From positions 62,001 to 126,000 of the forward strand of contig JAJFGB010000001.1 in the NCBI GenBank assembly GCA_021776335.1: a stretch of 64,000 bases of DNA, given 5' to 3'. Source of the DNA: Hyphococcus sp. (GTDB lineage: Bacteria > Pseudomonadota > Alphaproteobacteria > Caulobacterales > Parvularculaceae). The position numbers and the translations under genes were made by a program. Shown here piece by piece: positions 44,263 to 53,565 of this stretch. The notes beneath the pieces are model-generated. The model ran no database searches. It was given only the letters and a program-made list of their open reading frames with translations, and was not told where the DNA came from. How positions within the stretch are numbered: the stretch's first letter is position 1; each line of letters starts with the position of its first letter.

Positions 44263-44843
44263 ACTTCCTGATCGAAAAGTTCCAAAGCCTCGCGCGCTGA
44301 CTTGGCGGGTATCGACTTTGGACGGCTGAGCTTTCGTAGTGTCCGCCATATTGAAAACGAAATAAGGGTAGCCGCAATCCCGACGCCTATTAGGGTCGTG
44401 GTTAGATCATGCGTCGAGGACTCCCTGAGCACCTGTATAGTCCCAAAAGCGAGTAAGAATCCGAAAATCGCTACGAACATCCATTTCATCAGGCGCGTTG
44501 GCTTCACCCCTTCATAGATTTGTGCGTCTGGAATTGTGCGCTCCAGATGTGAAAAAAAAGCAATTGCGGCCTTTCTGCATTCTTGTGCGTGAACGCTGTT
44601 TGGTGGACCGAAACCTGCGGCGCCGAAGCGAATGCTATCGCCAGGGCTTGTTTCGATTTGGACATGCAACCTGTGTCTATACGGCTTTAGATACACGCGG
44701 TAATAATAGACATTCGTAATATCCTTTAGTTGAATGGTTTGGCTGACATTTTTGGTGCTGACAGTTATTGCGGTATCGGTAAGCTCAACTTTCGCCTGCG
44801 ACGCCAGCGGGGCCTGCTTCCATATAAAAGGACCTGCGCCCAT
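44259..44843 (-). CDS. Membrane protein with PH-like N-terminal region
   Basis: A 194-residue protein. Residues 15-110 are beta-rich with VELTDTAITVSTKNVSQTIQ and RHRLHVQIETSPGDSIRFG, which suggests a PH-like or bacterial 'DUF' beta-sandwich. Two transmembrane helices follow (about 126-146 and 155-173) and the C-terminus is basic, then acidic. No catalytic motif is recognised. It converges with the MsrA-like gene (4-nt overlap of coding ends). Function unknown. Confidence 0.6.
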   Translation of the reverse strand: MGAGPFIWKQAPLASQAKVELTDTAITVSTKNVSQTIQLKDITNVYYYRVYLKPYRHRLHVQIETSPGDSIRFGAAGFGPPNSVHAQECRKAAIAFFSHLERTIPDAQIYEGVKPTRLMKWMFVAIFGFLLAFGTIQVLRESSTHDLTTTLIGVGIAATLISFSIWRTLRKLSRPKSIPAKSAREALELFDQEV

Positions 44844-44928
44844 CAGATACCGTTCCTTTGGAATTTACGCGCTGCTGCCGGACGCCGGTCGATATTCCCA
44901 CGGCTTTGATGATATTGCTGTTATTTGA

Positions 44929-45432
44929 CTATATAAAGGGGTCATGAGACCATTGAAGAAGGCCCTGACGCTGACGCGGGCGGCAAAAAATGTCGCCGGG
45001 CTCACAATTTGCGCGAATCTGACCGGCGTGACGGGCGAAAGAACGCCAGCGCTTTATCTGGGCTGCATCGATTTCATCGTGGCGCCGGCCTAAATAATAT
45101 CGGCAATACCACTGAAACCATCCTCTCGGGTCGGGACCCATGATCCAGCCTTTTTGCCGCCATACCGACAGCGGTTGCCGGCTCTTCACACTGAAATAGT
45201 TTAGCGCTGGATCGGCAACGTCGCTGGTCTTTGCTTTTGCAAACCAGCTCTTGGGAAACTCATCGATGCAGTCGTTGCAATATTTTCCTTCGAAGACACC
45301 GAGCGCCAGCATTTCTTTCGGCGAAAATTTTGGATGAAACCCTTCGGCAAATTTTCTACCTGCGGGCGCTGCAAGCTCGTAACGATAATTCTGCTGCATT
45401 TTATCGTCGACGGTGATCAGTTTTCTCATCAT
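44929..45432 (-). CDS. Conserved hypothetical protein (Trp/Cys-rich soluble family)
   Basis: A 167-residue protein of a conserved family that I recognise by pattern but cannot name. The hallmark runs are FSPKEMLALGVFEGKYCNDC, DEFPKSWF, QPLSVWRQKGWI, DPRGWFQWYCRYYLGRR and a C-terminal ANCEPGDIFCRPRQRQGLLQ, quoted in part. Relatives with the same runs occur in many bacteria and some eukaryotes. Paired cysteines (YCNDC, ANCEPGDIFC) might bind metal. GGGAG precedes the start. Its neighbours give no clue. Confidence 0.75.
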   Translation of the reverse strand: MMRKLITVDDKMQQNYRYELAAPAGRKFAEGFHPKFSPKEMLALGVFEGKYCNDCIDEFPKSWFAKAKTSDVADPALNYFSVKSRQPLSVWRQKGWIMGPDPRGWFQWYCRYYLGRRHDEIDAAQIKRWRSFARHAGQIRANCEPGDIFCRPRQRQGLLQWSHDPFI

Positions 45433-45626
45433 TGATCTCCCGTCGGTTTCGAGTCGGCGACCTTGCAGTTAGCGTGTTGCTGGTTCCAGCAGAAACGTCG
45501 AAATTCCTGCAGCTTCCATATTGTTGTTGCTCTGCGCGCTGCGGACCAGCCACGTTTGCTTGCCTGATGAGCGGTAGCAGAAAGGGCTTGGACTCTATGT
45601 TGCAGTACGGTGGTTGTCTAAATTCG

Positions 45627-46094
45627 TTACGGTGCAGTGATTGAAGAAATGTCCGCTGAGAGCAGCTTCCACGCGCCCTGTTCCTTGGTCCAAATGTTTG
45701 AGACGTAACCGGAGAAGCCGGCAGTCTCGCCGTCGGGGCCGACAAAGGTCTCTGTCGTGATAAAACGAACGATCGCCAGATCGCCGACGACATCGACACC
45801 GACGATTTCACGGTCACTGGACGCGACGCGCATGCCATAATCCCACCATTCCTCCAGGCTGTCGACGAACTTCTTGCGGCCCTCATAGACTTCCCCCATC
45901 GCCCATCGTGCATAGTCGGCATGAAGAAAATCTGCATAGGTCTGCCATCCGGCGCCGCCGACGGCGATTGACGCCGACAGTTCGTCCATGCTCCGGCGCA
46001 GAGTCTCATCTTTCACTTCTTTTTCCGCCGCAACAGGACCGGCGGCAAATACTGTAATGACCAAAAGGGTAATAATGGTGATTATTCGGCGCAT
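45627..46094 (-). CDS. Exported SnoaL/NTF2-like protein
   Basis: A 155-residue exported protein with a signal peptide (MRRIITIITLLVITVFAAGP, cleavage after AAA) and an NTF2-like fold. The pattern includes YADFLHADYARWAMG, FVDSLEEWWDYGMRVA, DVVGDLAIVRFITTETFVGP and WKLLSADISSIT. I chose the ATG at 46094, preceded by GAGGTAG; an in-frame start at 46403 adds residues unlike a signal. Such proteins bind small ligands, and no enzymatic residues are evident. It overlaps no other gene and lies 72 bp after the gene at 46166. Confidence 0.75.
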   Translation of the reverse strand: MRRIITIITLLVITVFAAGPVAAEKEVKDETLRRSMDELSASIAVGGAGWQTYADFLHADYARWAMGEVYEGRKKFVDSLEEWWDYGMRVASSDREIVGVDVVGDLAIVRFITTETFVGPDGETAGFSGYVSNIWTKEQGAWKLLSADISSITAP

Positions 46095-46165
46095 GGGTCT
46101 ACCTCTCGTGTGCGACGCGGCACCGTATATCCTCAAATCAAGCCCCACAACTGCGGGAATGAAAC

Positions 46166-46726
46166 TCAATGCGCGTCCCGCAATCGGGCCAACTGAGACT
46201 TGGCGGCCGACAACAGCGCCCGCGAATAGAGCTTGTGAAAGCCCAACATAGCGTGGAATGCAAAGCCGATTGACGGCTTTCGATCTCCTTTTGGGGCGAG
46301 AGGCGTCACAGCGGTGCCAAAATATAATCGGGTTGTACTTTTGCCCTGATCCGGTTGAGGTGCAATCATGAACCATGAGCGCGTCCGGCTGTGCATATCG
46401 CACATGAGCAATTGACGGTCTTCTCGTTGTTCAACGGTCCAGGCGGCAAATTGATTGATTTTACCTTCTGCGACGTCGCGGGCCTGGCTGTCCGTTGATG
46501 GTCTTGAGGCCGCATGTTTGAGGACAAAACGTTCCAGTTTAAAAAGCCAGGTGACGTAAAATGCGCCAACAAAATCTGACAGGCTGACAACGCTGTCAAT
46601 TTCAGTTGAATAGCAATCCGTATAGCCGCCCTCTATTGCCGCATAGCTTTGCAAGAGGGTGTTGGCGGGGAGTTTGCGTTTTTCGATTTCAAACATGTTG
46701 GCGGTCGCTTTTTGCGCCTCCATCAT
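46166..46726 (-). CDS. Hypothetical protein, DUF2867-like in pattern
   Basis: A 186-residue soluble protein without a signal peptide. The run ANTLLQSYAAIEGGYTDCYS and WFMIAPQPDQGKSTTRLYFG resemble proteins that ligate or fold like DUF2867/SRPBCC members, but the assignment is weak. Its probable start is 46726; ATG at 46696 is an alternative. Ribosome sites are weak at both. It precedes the exported NTF2-like gene on the same strand and might be co-transcribed. Confidence 0.5.
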   Translation of the reverse strand: MMEAQKATANMFEIEKRKLPANTLLQSYAAIEGGYTDCYSTEIDSVVSLSDFVGAFYVTWLFKLERFVLKHAASRPSTDSQARDVAEGKINQFAAWTVEQREDRQLLMCDMHSRTRSWFMIAPQPDQGKSTTRLYFGTAVTPLAPKGDRKPSIGFAFHAMLGFHKLYSRALLSAAKSQLARLRDAH

Positions 46727-46913
46727 ATGAAGTTGTTTTCAGCGGTCCCAAGGCGACAAAGGCGCACACCACGCCTTACGGGTTTTTGTCACATATGCTC
46801 AATTTCCCACTGTTGTGGATATATTGATTGCGCTGAGTAAGCTTTTCATGAAGGCTTGATCATATAAGCGCCGTCGTTTCATTGTGCGTTTCAGAACTAA
46901 GAATGGGGGTAAT

Positions 46914-47420
46914 ATGAAAAACATGCTAATCGGGCTCATTACAGGGCTGGCCGCCGTTACAACGGCACAAGCACAATTTCGCCCTGATATACCGGATTTT
47001 TATAGCACGCTTGAAACAGTAAAAACTGCCGTTGAACCGCTTTGCAGTTCCAGCGACATACGGGAGTTGGACATACTTTTGGATGTCACCCGTTCTTCAC
47101 AACAGCAAATTGACTGCGAAGGATTTATGTATCGCGGTAAAGAGCGGTTTATGGAGCTGATGTTCAGCGACGGCGAACTCGACCTCGTTATTATTTTGCT
47201 CGATCGAGAGGACTACGAGGCATTGTTGGTTGAGTTTCGGGCCACGTATGGTGAAACCACTCATGAATCCGATATAGGGCAATTTTGGTATTACAGCGCT
47301 GTTGCTCTTCGCACGCGGCCTTACGAAGTTGTGTTTGCGTCAAAGCGAACGCGCGCGAACTATCAGCTCTATATGGATTATATGGCGCAGCAAGCAGCCG
47401 CTGAGGGAAAGGCTAATTAG
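46914..47420 (+). CDS. Exported hypothetical protein
   Basis: A 168-residue exported protein with a clear signal peptide (MKNMLIGLITGLAAVTTAQA, cleavage after residue 20). The mature part is alpha+beta with two cysteines (PLCSSSDIRE and QIDCEGFMYRG) that could form a disulfide. No family was recognised. I chose the ATG at 46914 because GGGGG is close upstream and the signal peptide starts there. It converges with the MFS transporter gene 30 bp downstream. Confidence 0.65.
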   Translation: MKNMLIGLITGLAAVTTAQAQFRPDIPDFYSTLETVKTAVEPLCSSSDIRELDILLDVTRSSQQQIDCEGFMYRGKERFMELMFSDGELDLVIILLDREDYEALLVEFRATYGETTHESDIGQFWYYSAVALRTRPYEVVFASKRTRANYQLYMDYMAQQAAAEGKAN

Positions 47421-47450
47421 CACTGAAGAAAAGTCGCCCGTGTCCGCCGG

Positions 47451-48767
47451 TTAAACCGCTGTCCCATCCATCTGGCTGATTGTCGGCACGCCCTGGGGCG
47501 CGCAGGTGCTTTTGGCGCCCGCTTTGTCGCCGGCAAATTTATCGCCTTCTTCTCCAAGTCCGCGCAGCACCATCAGCACCGGCAAGGCAAAGATCGTGGC
47601 GAGCCCGCCCATGACATAGCCGTCGGAAATTGATCGTGCGCGGGAAAGAAAGCCCAGCCCTGTTTGTCCGACGACGCCGCCGGCGCTGCCCATCATCCCA
47701 TCAAGGGAAATGACCGATGCGCGTTGTTCCGAAGGGATCAACTGGTGGAGATAAGCCTGTTTGACGGGGCCGATGACGCCCATGGCGCCGGTAACAATGA
47801 CAAGACATGCAACGGCAAGCCAGAAATTGCCGGCAAGCCCTACACCGATAGCGGCGATGGTTTGAACAGCAGCGGCGCAGGAGAGCAATGTGGTGCGGCG
47901 TCCGCAAAACTGACCGAACCAGTCAACCAGCATATTGCCGGCGATCATCGACAGCGAAATCATGGCGGCGACAACGCCGGCGACCCAAACGGCGTTTCGC
48001 CCGAGGAGCTCAAGGAAATAGGGCTGCCATGCGTAAAAGCCCCAGCTCAAAAAACCAAACTGGATGAATGAGACCGCCATTAGAAGGCGGATAGATCGCT
48101 GGCGCCAGCCAAAGGCGATGCTTTGCTGTGCGAGTGATTTAACTTCCTGCGGTAATTGGGAGAGTAGAAAGGCGCGCGGGGTGAAACCGATATCATGCAT
48201 GGTTCGATAAGCGAGGCCGAAAACCACGGCGAGAAAACCGGCGCGAATGATAAAGGGTAGGGAAAGATCGATCCCGCCGAGAATCCCGCCGCCCACCGTA
48301 CCGACCAGCATCGCCGCGCCGGTGATCATTGAGCCGCGGGCGAAGACGCGATCAAGTTGGCCTTTATAGCCGGTTTCTTTGAGCGCATCGACGAGCCAGG
48401 CTTCGACGGCGCCGGAATAAAATGTAAAGCCTAACCCCATGAGGATTGAAACGAGCGAAAACGCCAGAAGGCCGCCGCCCAATTCAGCCACCGCCACATA
48501 AGCAAGCGTTGTCGCAAATAAAATAGCGACACTGAGGAGGAACGAAACACGGCGACCGCGCGTATCTGCGAGCACGCCGGTTGGAATTTCAAACAGCACC
48601 GAGCCCAGCGTAAACGCAGCGTTGGCGATAAAGACGCCGAAAATATCAAGGCCGGCGTCGAGCAGGAACAGCGTATTAACGCCCCAGATCAGGGCTGCCG
48701 CGAGCGTATAAAGCCCGGCCGTGACAAAGTAATTTCTGATGACGGTTTCAGGCGTCATGATCCGCAC
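47451..48767 (-). CDS. MFS transporter
   Basis: A 438-residue major facilitator with twelve predicted transmembrane helices. The family signature after helix two, GVLADTRGRRVSFLLSVAIL in part, and the repeat after helix eight (VDWFGQFCGRRTTLL) are visible. The substrate cannot be read from sequence. The first helix begins near residue 10, so the start at 48767 is plausible. It converges with an exported protein gene and is divergent from the large cytochrome gene at 49137. Confidence 0.9.
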   Translation of the reverse strand: MRIMTPETVIRNYFVTAGLYTLAAALIWGVNTLFLLDAGLDIFGVFIANAAFTLGSVLFEIPTGVLADTRGRRVSFLLSVAILFATTLAYVAVAELGGGLLAFSLVSILMGLGFTFYSGAVEAWLVDALKETGYKGQLDRVFARGSMITGAAMLVGTVGGGILGGIDLSLPFIIRAGFLAVVFGLAYRTMHDIGFTPRAFLLSQLPQEVKSLAQQSIAFGWRQRSIRLLMAVSFIQFGFLSWGFYAWQPYFLELLGRNAVWVAGVVAAMISLSMIAGNMLVDWFGQFCGRRTTLLSCAAAVQTIAAIGVGLAGNFWLAVACLVIVTGAMGVIGPVKQAYLHQLIPSEQRASVISLDGMMGSAGGVVGQTGLGFLSRARSISDGYVMGGLATIFALPVLMVLRGLGEEGDKFAGDKAGAKSTCAPQGVPTISQMDGTAV

Positions 48768-49136
48768 CAGTCATAAATTGTGTGTGATTTTGTGTTATAG
48801 ACACCACTGTTTTTGTATGTCGCATGGGTCAAAGCGTTACAATGCATTGTCTGATCTCACAAGCTGTAACGCCGCTGACAAATGCTAACCCGCTGCATCA
48901 TCTGGTGTTTTTTGCTCGGGCGCGTGCATTTGAACTTGTGCACACATATTTTGCACCTGCACAAATTACGACGCCTAAAATAAAGCGCCAATCTATTTAA
49001 CTGGAAGCGCCGTCATTTCCATCCTATTACTAACAAATAACGCATGAGCGTTCGCATCTGATGCTGCAAAGCCGTGTCTGCGTTTGAGGGCAGTAATATT
49101 TCTCGGTGAACAAACGAGCATGGAGGAGTGTCCGGC
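48768..49136. other. Divergent intergenic region before the large cytochrome gene
   Basis: About 370 bp carrying promoters for the MFS gene (minus) and the cytochrome gene (plus). It has an inverted repeat TTGTGCA (48936-48942) and TGCACAA (48958-48964) with a 15-nt spacer, and several TGCAC repeats between. A strong ribosome site (GGAGG, 49122-49126) precedes the cytochrome start. No gene was seen. Confidence 0.45.
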
Positions 49137-51506
49137 ATGGATCGAAAATTTGTGATGATGGCGCGCTTAACGCTGGCGGTTTCGTTATTCGGCGTCGTCT
49201 TTGTTGCAATGTCGGCGGCGCCGCCATCCGAGCCTGACAATTGCGACTGGGTTGCTGCCGGGAAGGGGCCTTCGCTGTCGGCAGCGCAATGCACCGCTGA
49301 CGCCAAATCTTGCGCTGTCGAACTCAATCGCTGTCTCGGTGGGTTTAATTATGCCGACAGCGATAAATGGTGGTTGTTCACCGCACCCGAAGGGCTACGC
49401 CAGAATGTTGCCGCGCCGCGTCACGTCAACCATCAAACGCCCCAGCATGGAAGATATTTGTCGGTCTATGTGAATGAAACAGCCAGGGATGCGCTTCAGG
49501 AAATACTCGACATGCCGGTTGCGCCGGAGGATGTCGACCTTCCAGACGGATCGGTAATTGCAAAGCTCAACTATACCGGACCGGAATCGCAGCCGGAACC
49601 ACCCTGGTTGACAGTGATGGCGAAGATTGACGGTTATTGCCCCGAGACCGTTGGCGGTACGTGTAATGGCGGCGACTGGTTTTACTATCTCAACCGGTTT
49701 GGAAATTTTCTTTCTTTTGAAGAGTTGATCGGCGTTACAGAAAGCGGCGCGCCGATAGAGGGCGGACGCGTACCAGCCTTCGGTAAGCCAAGCGCTTTTT
49801 GTACGGACTGCCATAATCCGGTTGAGAAAGCGGATTTTTTGTGGTCGCTCGGCGCGGCGCTTTGGAAAACCAAACCGGTTGTAAAACGCGAAGCATCAGC
49901 GTCGTATCAGCCAGCGGACGCCGTGGGAGGAATTACGCCTGCGGATCTTTGCGCACCGGGCACGGTGTCGCCTTCCCCTAGATTGCCGCCTGATGTGGCC
50001 GTGCCTCCATCGCAGATTCAAAACCCCGTGGAAGCGCAAAGGATGTTTGATTGCTTTTCGTGGCGATCATTTGTTGCGCTCAACTGGACGGCAGATCCCC
50101 GACAGCGCGGACAGCCGGCGCCAACGCTGTATTTTACCGTGAAGAGCGGCGAACGCGTTTGGGAAAGTTATAAGGAAACTTTCGAAGTTTTTCAGCCGGG
50201 CGATCCGGACTGGACTGTAAAACCTGATCAGTGGAATGAGCGGGCGGCGATCCCCGAGGCCTGTAAATCCGTCATCGATGGGCTTAGCGGTGATGCGCTT
50301 GATGCTTTTCAGTCACGTGCGCCTAAAGCCCTGCAGATGGTGTCGAAAACCCGCGCCAATCAGGTGCTCAATGAAACCCATCAAGCGTTCGGCAATCAAT
50401 TTAACATCCTGATCGATCAGGAAGGGCGTCTCGTGCGCTATGAGGTGCGCTTCAACCAGGATGAGTTTCAGTACTTGTCGGAAAATGGTTTTGCGGATAC
50501 CGGCGCCTACAGCTATGCCGGTCCCAAAAACGTGAAAGACTTTTCGTTTCCCACCAACAGAACGGGTCTGACCCGCGCCGGATCAATTGAAATCAAGGCA
50601 GCCTGGCGTGAGCTGTGTGCGGGGCCAGTGTGCACGGCTGCGGAAGAAAAAGCCGCGAAACGGTATTACGCTGTGCCCGCGCTGAAATATGTACCGGGAA
50701 GCGGCAAACGACCGGCGCAATGTTCATTGATAGGCAAGGCCGGGTTGATCGGCCTTCACATGGTTCGCAAGACGGAAAATGCGCCGCAATGGATCTGGTC
50801 AACATTTGAACATATTGACAACGTCCCGCCGGCAAATCAGGCACCCACGCCCGGTGTGGATTACACATTATACAATCCGCAATGCGATTTGCCGGATTTC
50901 AAACCGTCACAACAGGCTTGCGCAAGCCAGCGTCCCGGTATTTTGCCGAGTAACAAACGGCCCGACTTTTCCAGCAAGCGTGCGGAATGCTGCGCTAATT
51001 TACAGTTGATGGAAAATGCCTTTCCGGAACCAGTAAAGACAGCGCTGGGCCTTGCAGCAACCAGCAAGGCGAAAAAATTACTGCGCAACCATGTAACGCG
51101 CCTTGATCCGATTGGGCCGACGTTCGTCAACAGCGAGTTTGCAAGGATGATCAGGTCTGTAGAATCGGACAATCCGTTTCAATATTATGTGCTCGTTAAC
51201 ACTCAATGGGCGCGCGGCGCCCGTAATCCGAATACCCGTGAAGTCCGCACATTATCGTGCGCTCAGCGGGACTTTGTCGATCGCGACGGCGCGCCCTGCT
51301 ATACGATTATGCCGCGCAATGGCGCTGACAGTTTGCGGTTGCGCAACACAACAATGGAAACGTTTCAGGTGAGCATCGATGACGGGCCGGATGCGAAGCA
51401 TTTTTCATCGGCGGGTTGTATGAATTGCCATGGCGATGCGGGAACAGATTTCAGCTTCGTCTTTCTGGACGCCCAAGAAATTTCCACACCGATAAAGGCT
51501 AATTGA
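49137..51506 (+). CDS. Large exported multidomain cytochrome with P460-like N-terminus
   Basis: A 789-residue exported protein with an N-terminal signal segment and at least two c-type haem motifs: CTDCH (about residue 220) and CMNCH near the C-terminus, the latter followed by DFSFVFLDAQE. The first 225 residues resemble the P460 fold (DLPDGSVIAKLNYTGPES, in part, WFYYLNRFG). The middle 500 residues, with FDCFSWRSFVALNW and ELCAGPVCTAAEEKAAKRYY, match no family I can name. I chose the ATG at 49137, 10 nt after GGAGG. It is divergent from an MFS gene and stands apart from the P460 array. Confidence 0.8.
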   Translation: MDRKFVMMARLTLAVSLFGVVFVAMSAAPPSEPDNCDWVAAGKGPSLSAAQCTADAKSCAVELNRCLGGFNYADSDKWWLFTAPEGLRQNVAAPRHVNHQTPQHGRYLSVYVNETARDALQEILDMPVAPEDVDLPDGSVIAKLNYTGPESQPEPPWLTVMAKIDGYCPETVGGTCNGGDWFYYLNRFGNFLSFEELIGVTESGAPIEGGRVPAFGKPSAFCTDCHNPVEKADFLWSLGAALWKTKPVVKREASASYQPADAVGGITPADLCAPGTVSPSPRLPPDVAVPPSQIQNPVEAQRMFDCFSWRSFVALNWTADPRQRGQPAPTLYFTVKSGERVWESYKETFEVFQPGDPDWTVKPDQWNERAAIPEACKSVIDGLSGDALDAFQSRAPKALQMVSKTRANQVLNETHQAFGNQFNILIDQEGRLVRYEVRFNQDEFQYLSENGFADTGAYSYAGPKNVKDFSFPTNRTGLTRAGSIEIKAAWRELCAGPVCTAAEEKAAKRYYAVPALKYVPGSGKRPAQCSLIGKAGLIGLHMVRKTENAPQWIWSTFEHIDNVPPANQAPTPGVDYTLYNPQCDLPDFKPSQQACASQRPGILPSNKRPDFSSKRAECCANLQLMENAFPEPVKTALGLAATSKAKKLLRNHVTRLDPIGPTFVNSEFARMIRSVESDNPFQYYVLVNTQWARGARNPNTREVRTLSCAQRDFVDRDGAPCYTIMPRNGADSLRLRNTTMETFQVSIDDGPDAKHFSSAGCMNCHGDAGTDFSFVFLDAQEISTPIKAN

Positions 51507-51576
51507 ATATCGGCAGGGCTGGTTGTTATTTTTAATAGCGAACAATTTCGCAGCCAATGCGTCATTGCCCGTCACG

Positions 51577-52581
51577 TCATTGACTAAGTGCGACATCCAA
51601 GGCGTCGTCAGCGGCGGCGTTAATGTCGGGCGCAACGCCAGCGCCCTCGATCCGCCCATGTTTTGCTGAATAATAATCTGCAATCGGCAGGCTTAAGTGA
51701 AAACCGCCCGGGATATCGTAGATCTTTTGCGAGAGCATTTCGCCGGCGGTGTTCTCACCGACAATGGTTGCGCGTCCTGAAACCTTGAGGGCGTCGGTCG
51801 CGAGTTCCGCAGCGCTGGCGGTGCGTTCGCTGGTGAGCACATAAACTGCTCCGTCAAAAACCGGTTCGCTGGGCTCGAACTGGACGACGGTTAGCGCATT
51901 TTCCTGCGCGTCGGTCCAGAATGTGCGGATGGACCAACCGCTCCAGGGCTCAACCTTTTTCATGTCGCGTAATGTCGGCGCACGGTCATGGTTTGTGTTC
52001 CAGGGCTGCGAGACAAAACCGCCTGCGATGAAGGTTTTCTCGGTGAGATGATTAACCAGCGGACGGATTGCAAAAGCGCCGCCGCCATTTTCACGAAGGT
52101 CGATCACCAGCCTGTCGGCGCCCTTTTCGGCAATGGCGCCATAAGCGGCGTCAATTTCTTCGATCGTATCAAGACCCATCATCGTATTGACGGTGAGGAT
52201 TGCGGTATCGCCTTGCCATGACAGCACGGCCCCGCCGCCGCCGATGCGCAGATTATCGAGATAGGCGGTGAGTTGATCAGCCGTTTGTTCCGCTGCGCGG
52301 AATTCAACATGAGAAAAAGGGCCATCTTTCCAGATTTCGCGAAAGCCGGCGATAAAGGCGTCGTCGGTCTCTGCCGTTTCCGCCAGCGCGGCAACAGCGG
52401 TCGCGATCCGTTGATAGGGCGCGCCCTCAAGCTCCGCCGGATTATAATGATAGGCGCGCATGGTTTCGTCGATGGCTGCGGCTACCGCTGGGTAGTCAGT
52501 CGTTTGTGCTTGCGGTTCTTCGGCGTGCACAATCGCAATTGCGAAAACGGCAACACTCATATTGGCAATTAGTTTTTTCAT
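51577..52581 (-). CDS. Exported S41-family peptidase
   Basis: A 334-residue serine protease related to tail-specific/C-terminal processing peptidases. It has a signal peptide (MKKLIANMSVAVFAIAIVHA) and the S41 core with LVIDLRENGGGAFAIRPLVN, in part, TSERTASAAE (nucleophile Ser) and VGENTAGEMLSQKIY. The PDZ domain of Ctp proteins is not apparent, so this is the short tricorn-like form. GAAGGGGCG precedes the ATG. Its product lies in the periplasm. Confidence 0.85.
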   Translation of the reverse strand: MKKLIANMSVAVFAIAIVHAEEPQAQTTDYPAVAAAIDETMRAYHYNPAELEGAPYQRIATAVAALAETAETDDAFIAGFREIWKDGPFSHVEFRAAEQTADQLTAYLDNLRIGGGGAVLSWQGDTAILTVNTMMGLDTIEEIDAAYGAIAEKGADRLVIDLRENGGGAFAIRPLVNHLTEKTFIAGGFVSQPWNTNHDRAPTLRDMKKVEPWSGWSIRTFWTDAQENALTVVQFEPSEPVFDGAVYVLTSERTASAAELATDALKVSGRATIVGENTAGEMLSQKIYDIPGGFHLSLPIADYYSAKHGRIEGAGVAPDINAAADDALDVALSQ

Positions 52582-52690
52582 GTTTAGCGCCCCTTCTCGG
52601 GCGTTGGTAAAACATCAAATACGCCTTGGCGAGGAGAGATCGTTCGGATGACGCAATTGGTCGATGAAACGACTGTAGCGAGAGCATTGA

Positions 52691-52861
52691 TGGCATAGCG
52701 CGCAAAGCTGGCTTTTGGTGTTTCCTGACTACGACATGGCGATTGTGCTCAACATTAATACCAAACCGAAAGAGTTTCGCGATTTCGGCATGGTCAATCA
52801 GGACATCTTTCGCGAATTTGCCCTGGCGAGAGTGGTGCAGATTGAGAGCAGCGCGCCTTAG
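52691..52861 (+). pseudogene. 3' remnant of a serine hydrolase (beta-lactamase family) gene
   Basis: A 57-codon frame on the plus strand reads WHSAQSWLLVFPDYDMAIVL, with NINT following, which fits the C-terminal strand of class C-like serine hydrolases. It begins right after a stop codon (TGA at 52688-52690), has no start codon or ribosome site, and the 5' part of the gene is missing. The stop overlaps the end of the minus-strand gene at 52858. It is a truncated remnant rather than a working gene. Confidence 0.55.
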
Positions 52862-53511
52862 GGGGCGCTTGCAGGTGCATCTGAACGAAAAATGTGATGT
52901 TCAACCACATGCATGCCCGCATCTGCGATTGCTTTAAGGCCGACAAAAATGATCAGGCTGAATGCGCCCAACGCGCCGCCGATGATAATGGTCAGATGCA
53001 TGGGAATGATCCTGAGATAGGGATAAAACATCAGCGACCCGATATTGGGCTTTTTCGATTTGAAGTCGCGGGTTGCATTGTAGCGCAGTGAGAAGAGATG
53101 CGACGCAAAAAACCCCGCAATGGCGGTGACCGCGAGAATATTGTCAATCATCGTCGCCGGCAGCAATTCACTTCTGTCTGACATCGAAAACAGGAAAGTC
53201 ATATAAACGAAATGAAAGATTCCATAGTGAGCTGCAAAAAATATCGCGGTTGAGCGCGCGCCCGCTTGTGTCTCTGGAACGCGCTGACCATTTGACGTAA
53301 AGCCTTTTGTCGAAAATTCCTTTATTGTCCAAAGGCGATAGAAGTTGGCGACGCCGATAAAAACGCTCTGCCACCAATAGATCCATATGATTTCACTGGC
53401 CGGCCATTGCTGAGTAATCGCGAGAACCAATGTCAACACATTGCCGGCGACGATCCCCCACAGAGAAGCATCGTTCAGGGCAATGGCGGGCGCTGGAGTG
53501 TTGAACTGCAT
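52858..53511 (-). CDS. DUF6498-like integral membrane protein
   Basis: A 217-residue membrane protein with about six helices. The pattern IIWIYWWQSVFIGVANFYRL, in part, and the HYGIFHFVYMTFL stretch fit the DUF6498 group. No enzymatic residues are clear beyond a few histidines in helices. The start at 53511 follows TCTTTAATG-like sequence without a strong ribosome site. The gene ends within the serine hydrolase remnant on the other strand. Function unknown. Confidence 0.75.
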   Translation of the reverse strand: MQFNTPAPAIALNDASLWGIVAGNVLTLVLAITQQWPASEIIWIYWWQSVFIGVANFYRLWTIKEFSTKGFTSNGQRVPETQAGARSTAIFFAAHYGIFHFVYMTFLFSMSDRSELLPATMIDNILAVTAIAGFFASHLFSLRYNATRDFKSKKPNIGSLMFYPYLRIIPMHLTIIIGGALGAFSLIIFVGLKAIADAGMHVVEHHIFRSDAPASAP

Positions 53512-53565
53512 TAAAGAGCTCTCTGCTGACTTTAGTGGATTCCAGACTATCGTTGATTCGATAGT

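Noticed and set aside
45432..45644. Plus-strand frame of 70 codons between two minus-strand genes
   Set aside because: It has no ribosome site and an unusual Cys/Pro-rich composition with no known relatives, so it is more likely a shadow.
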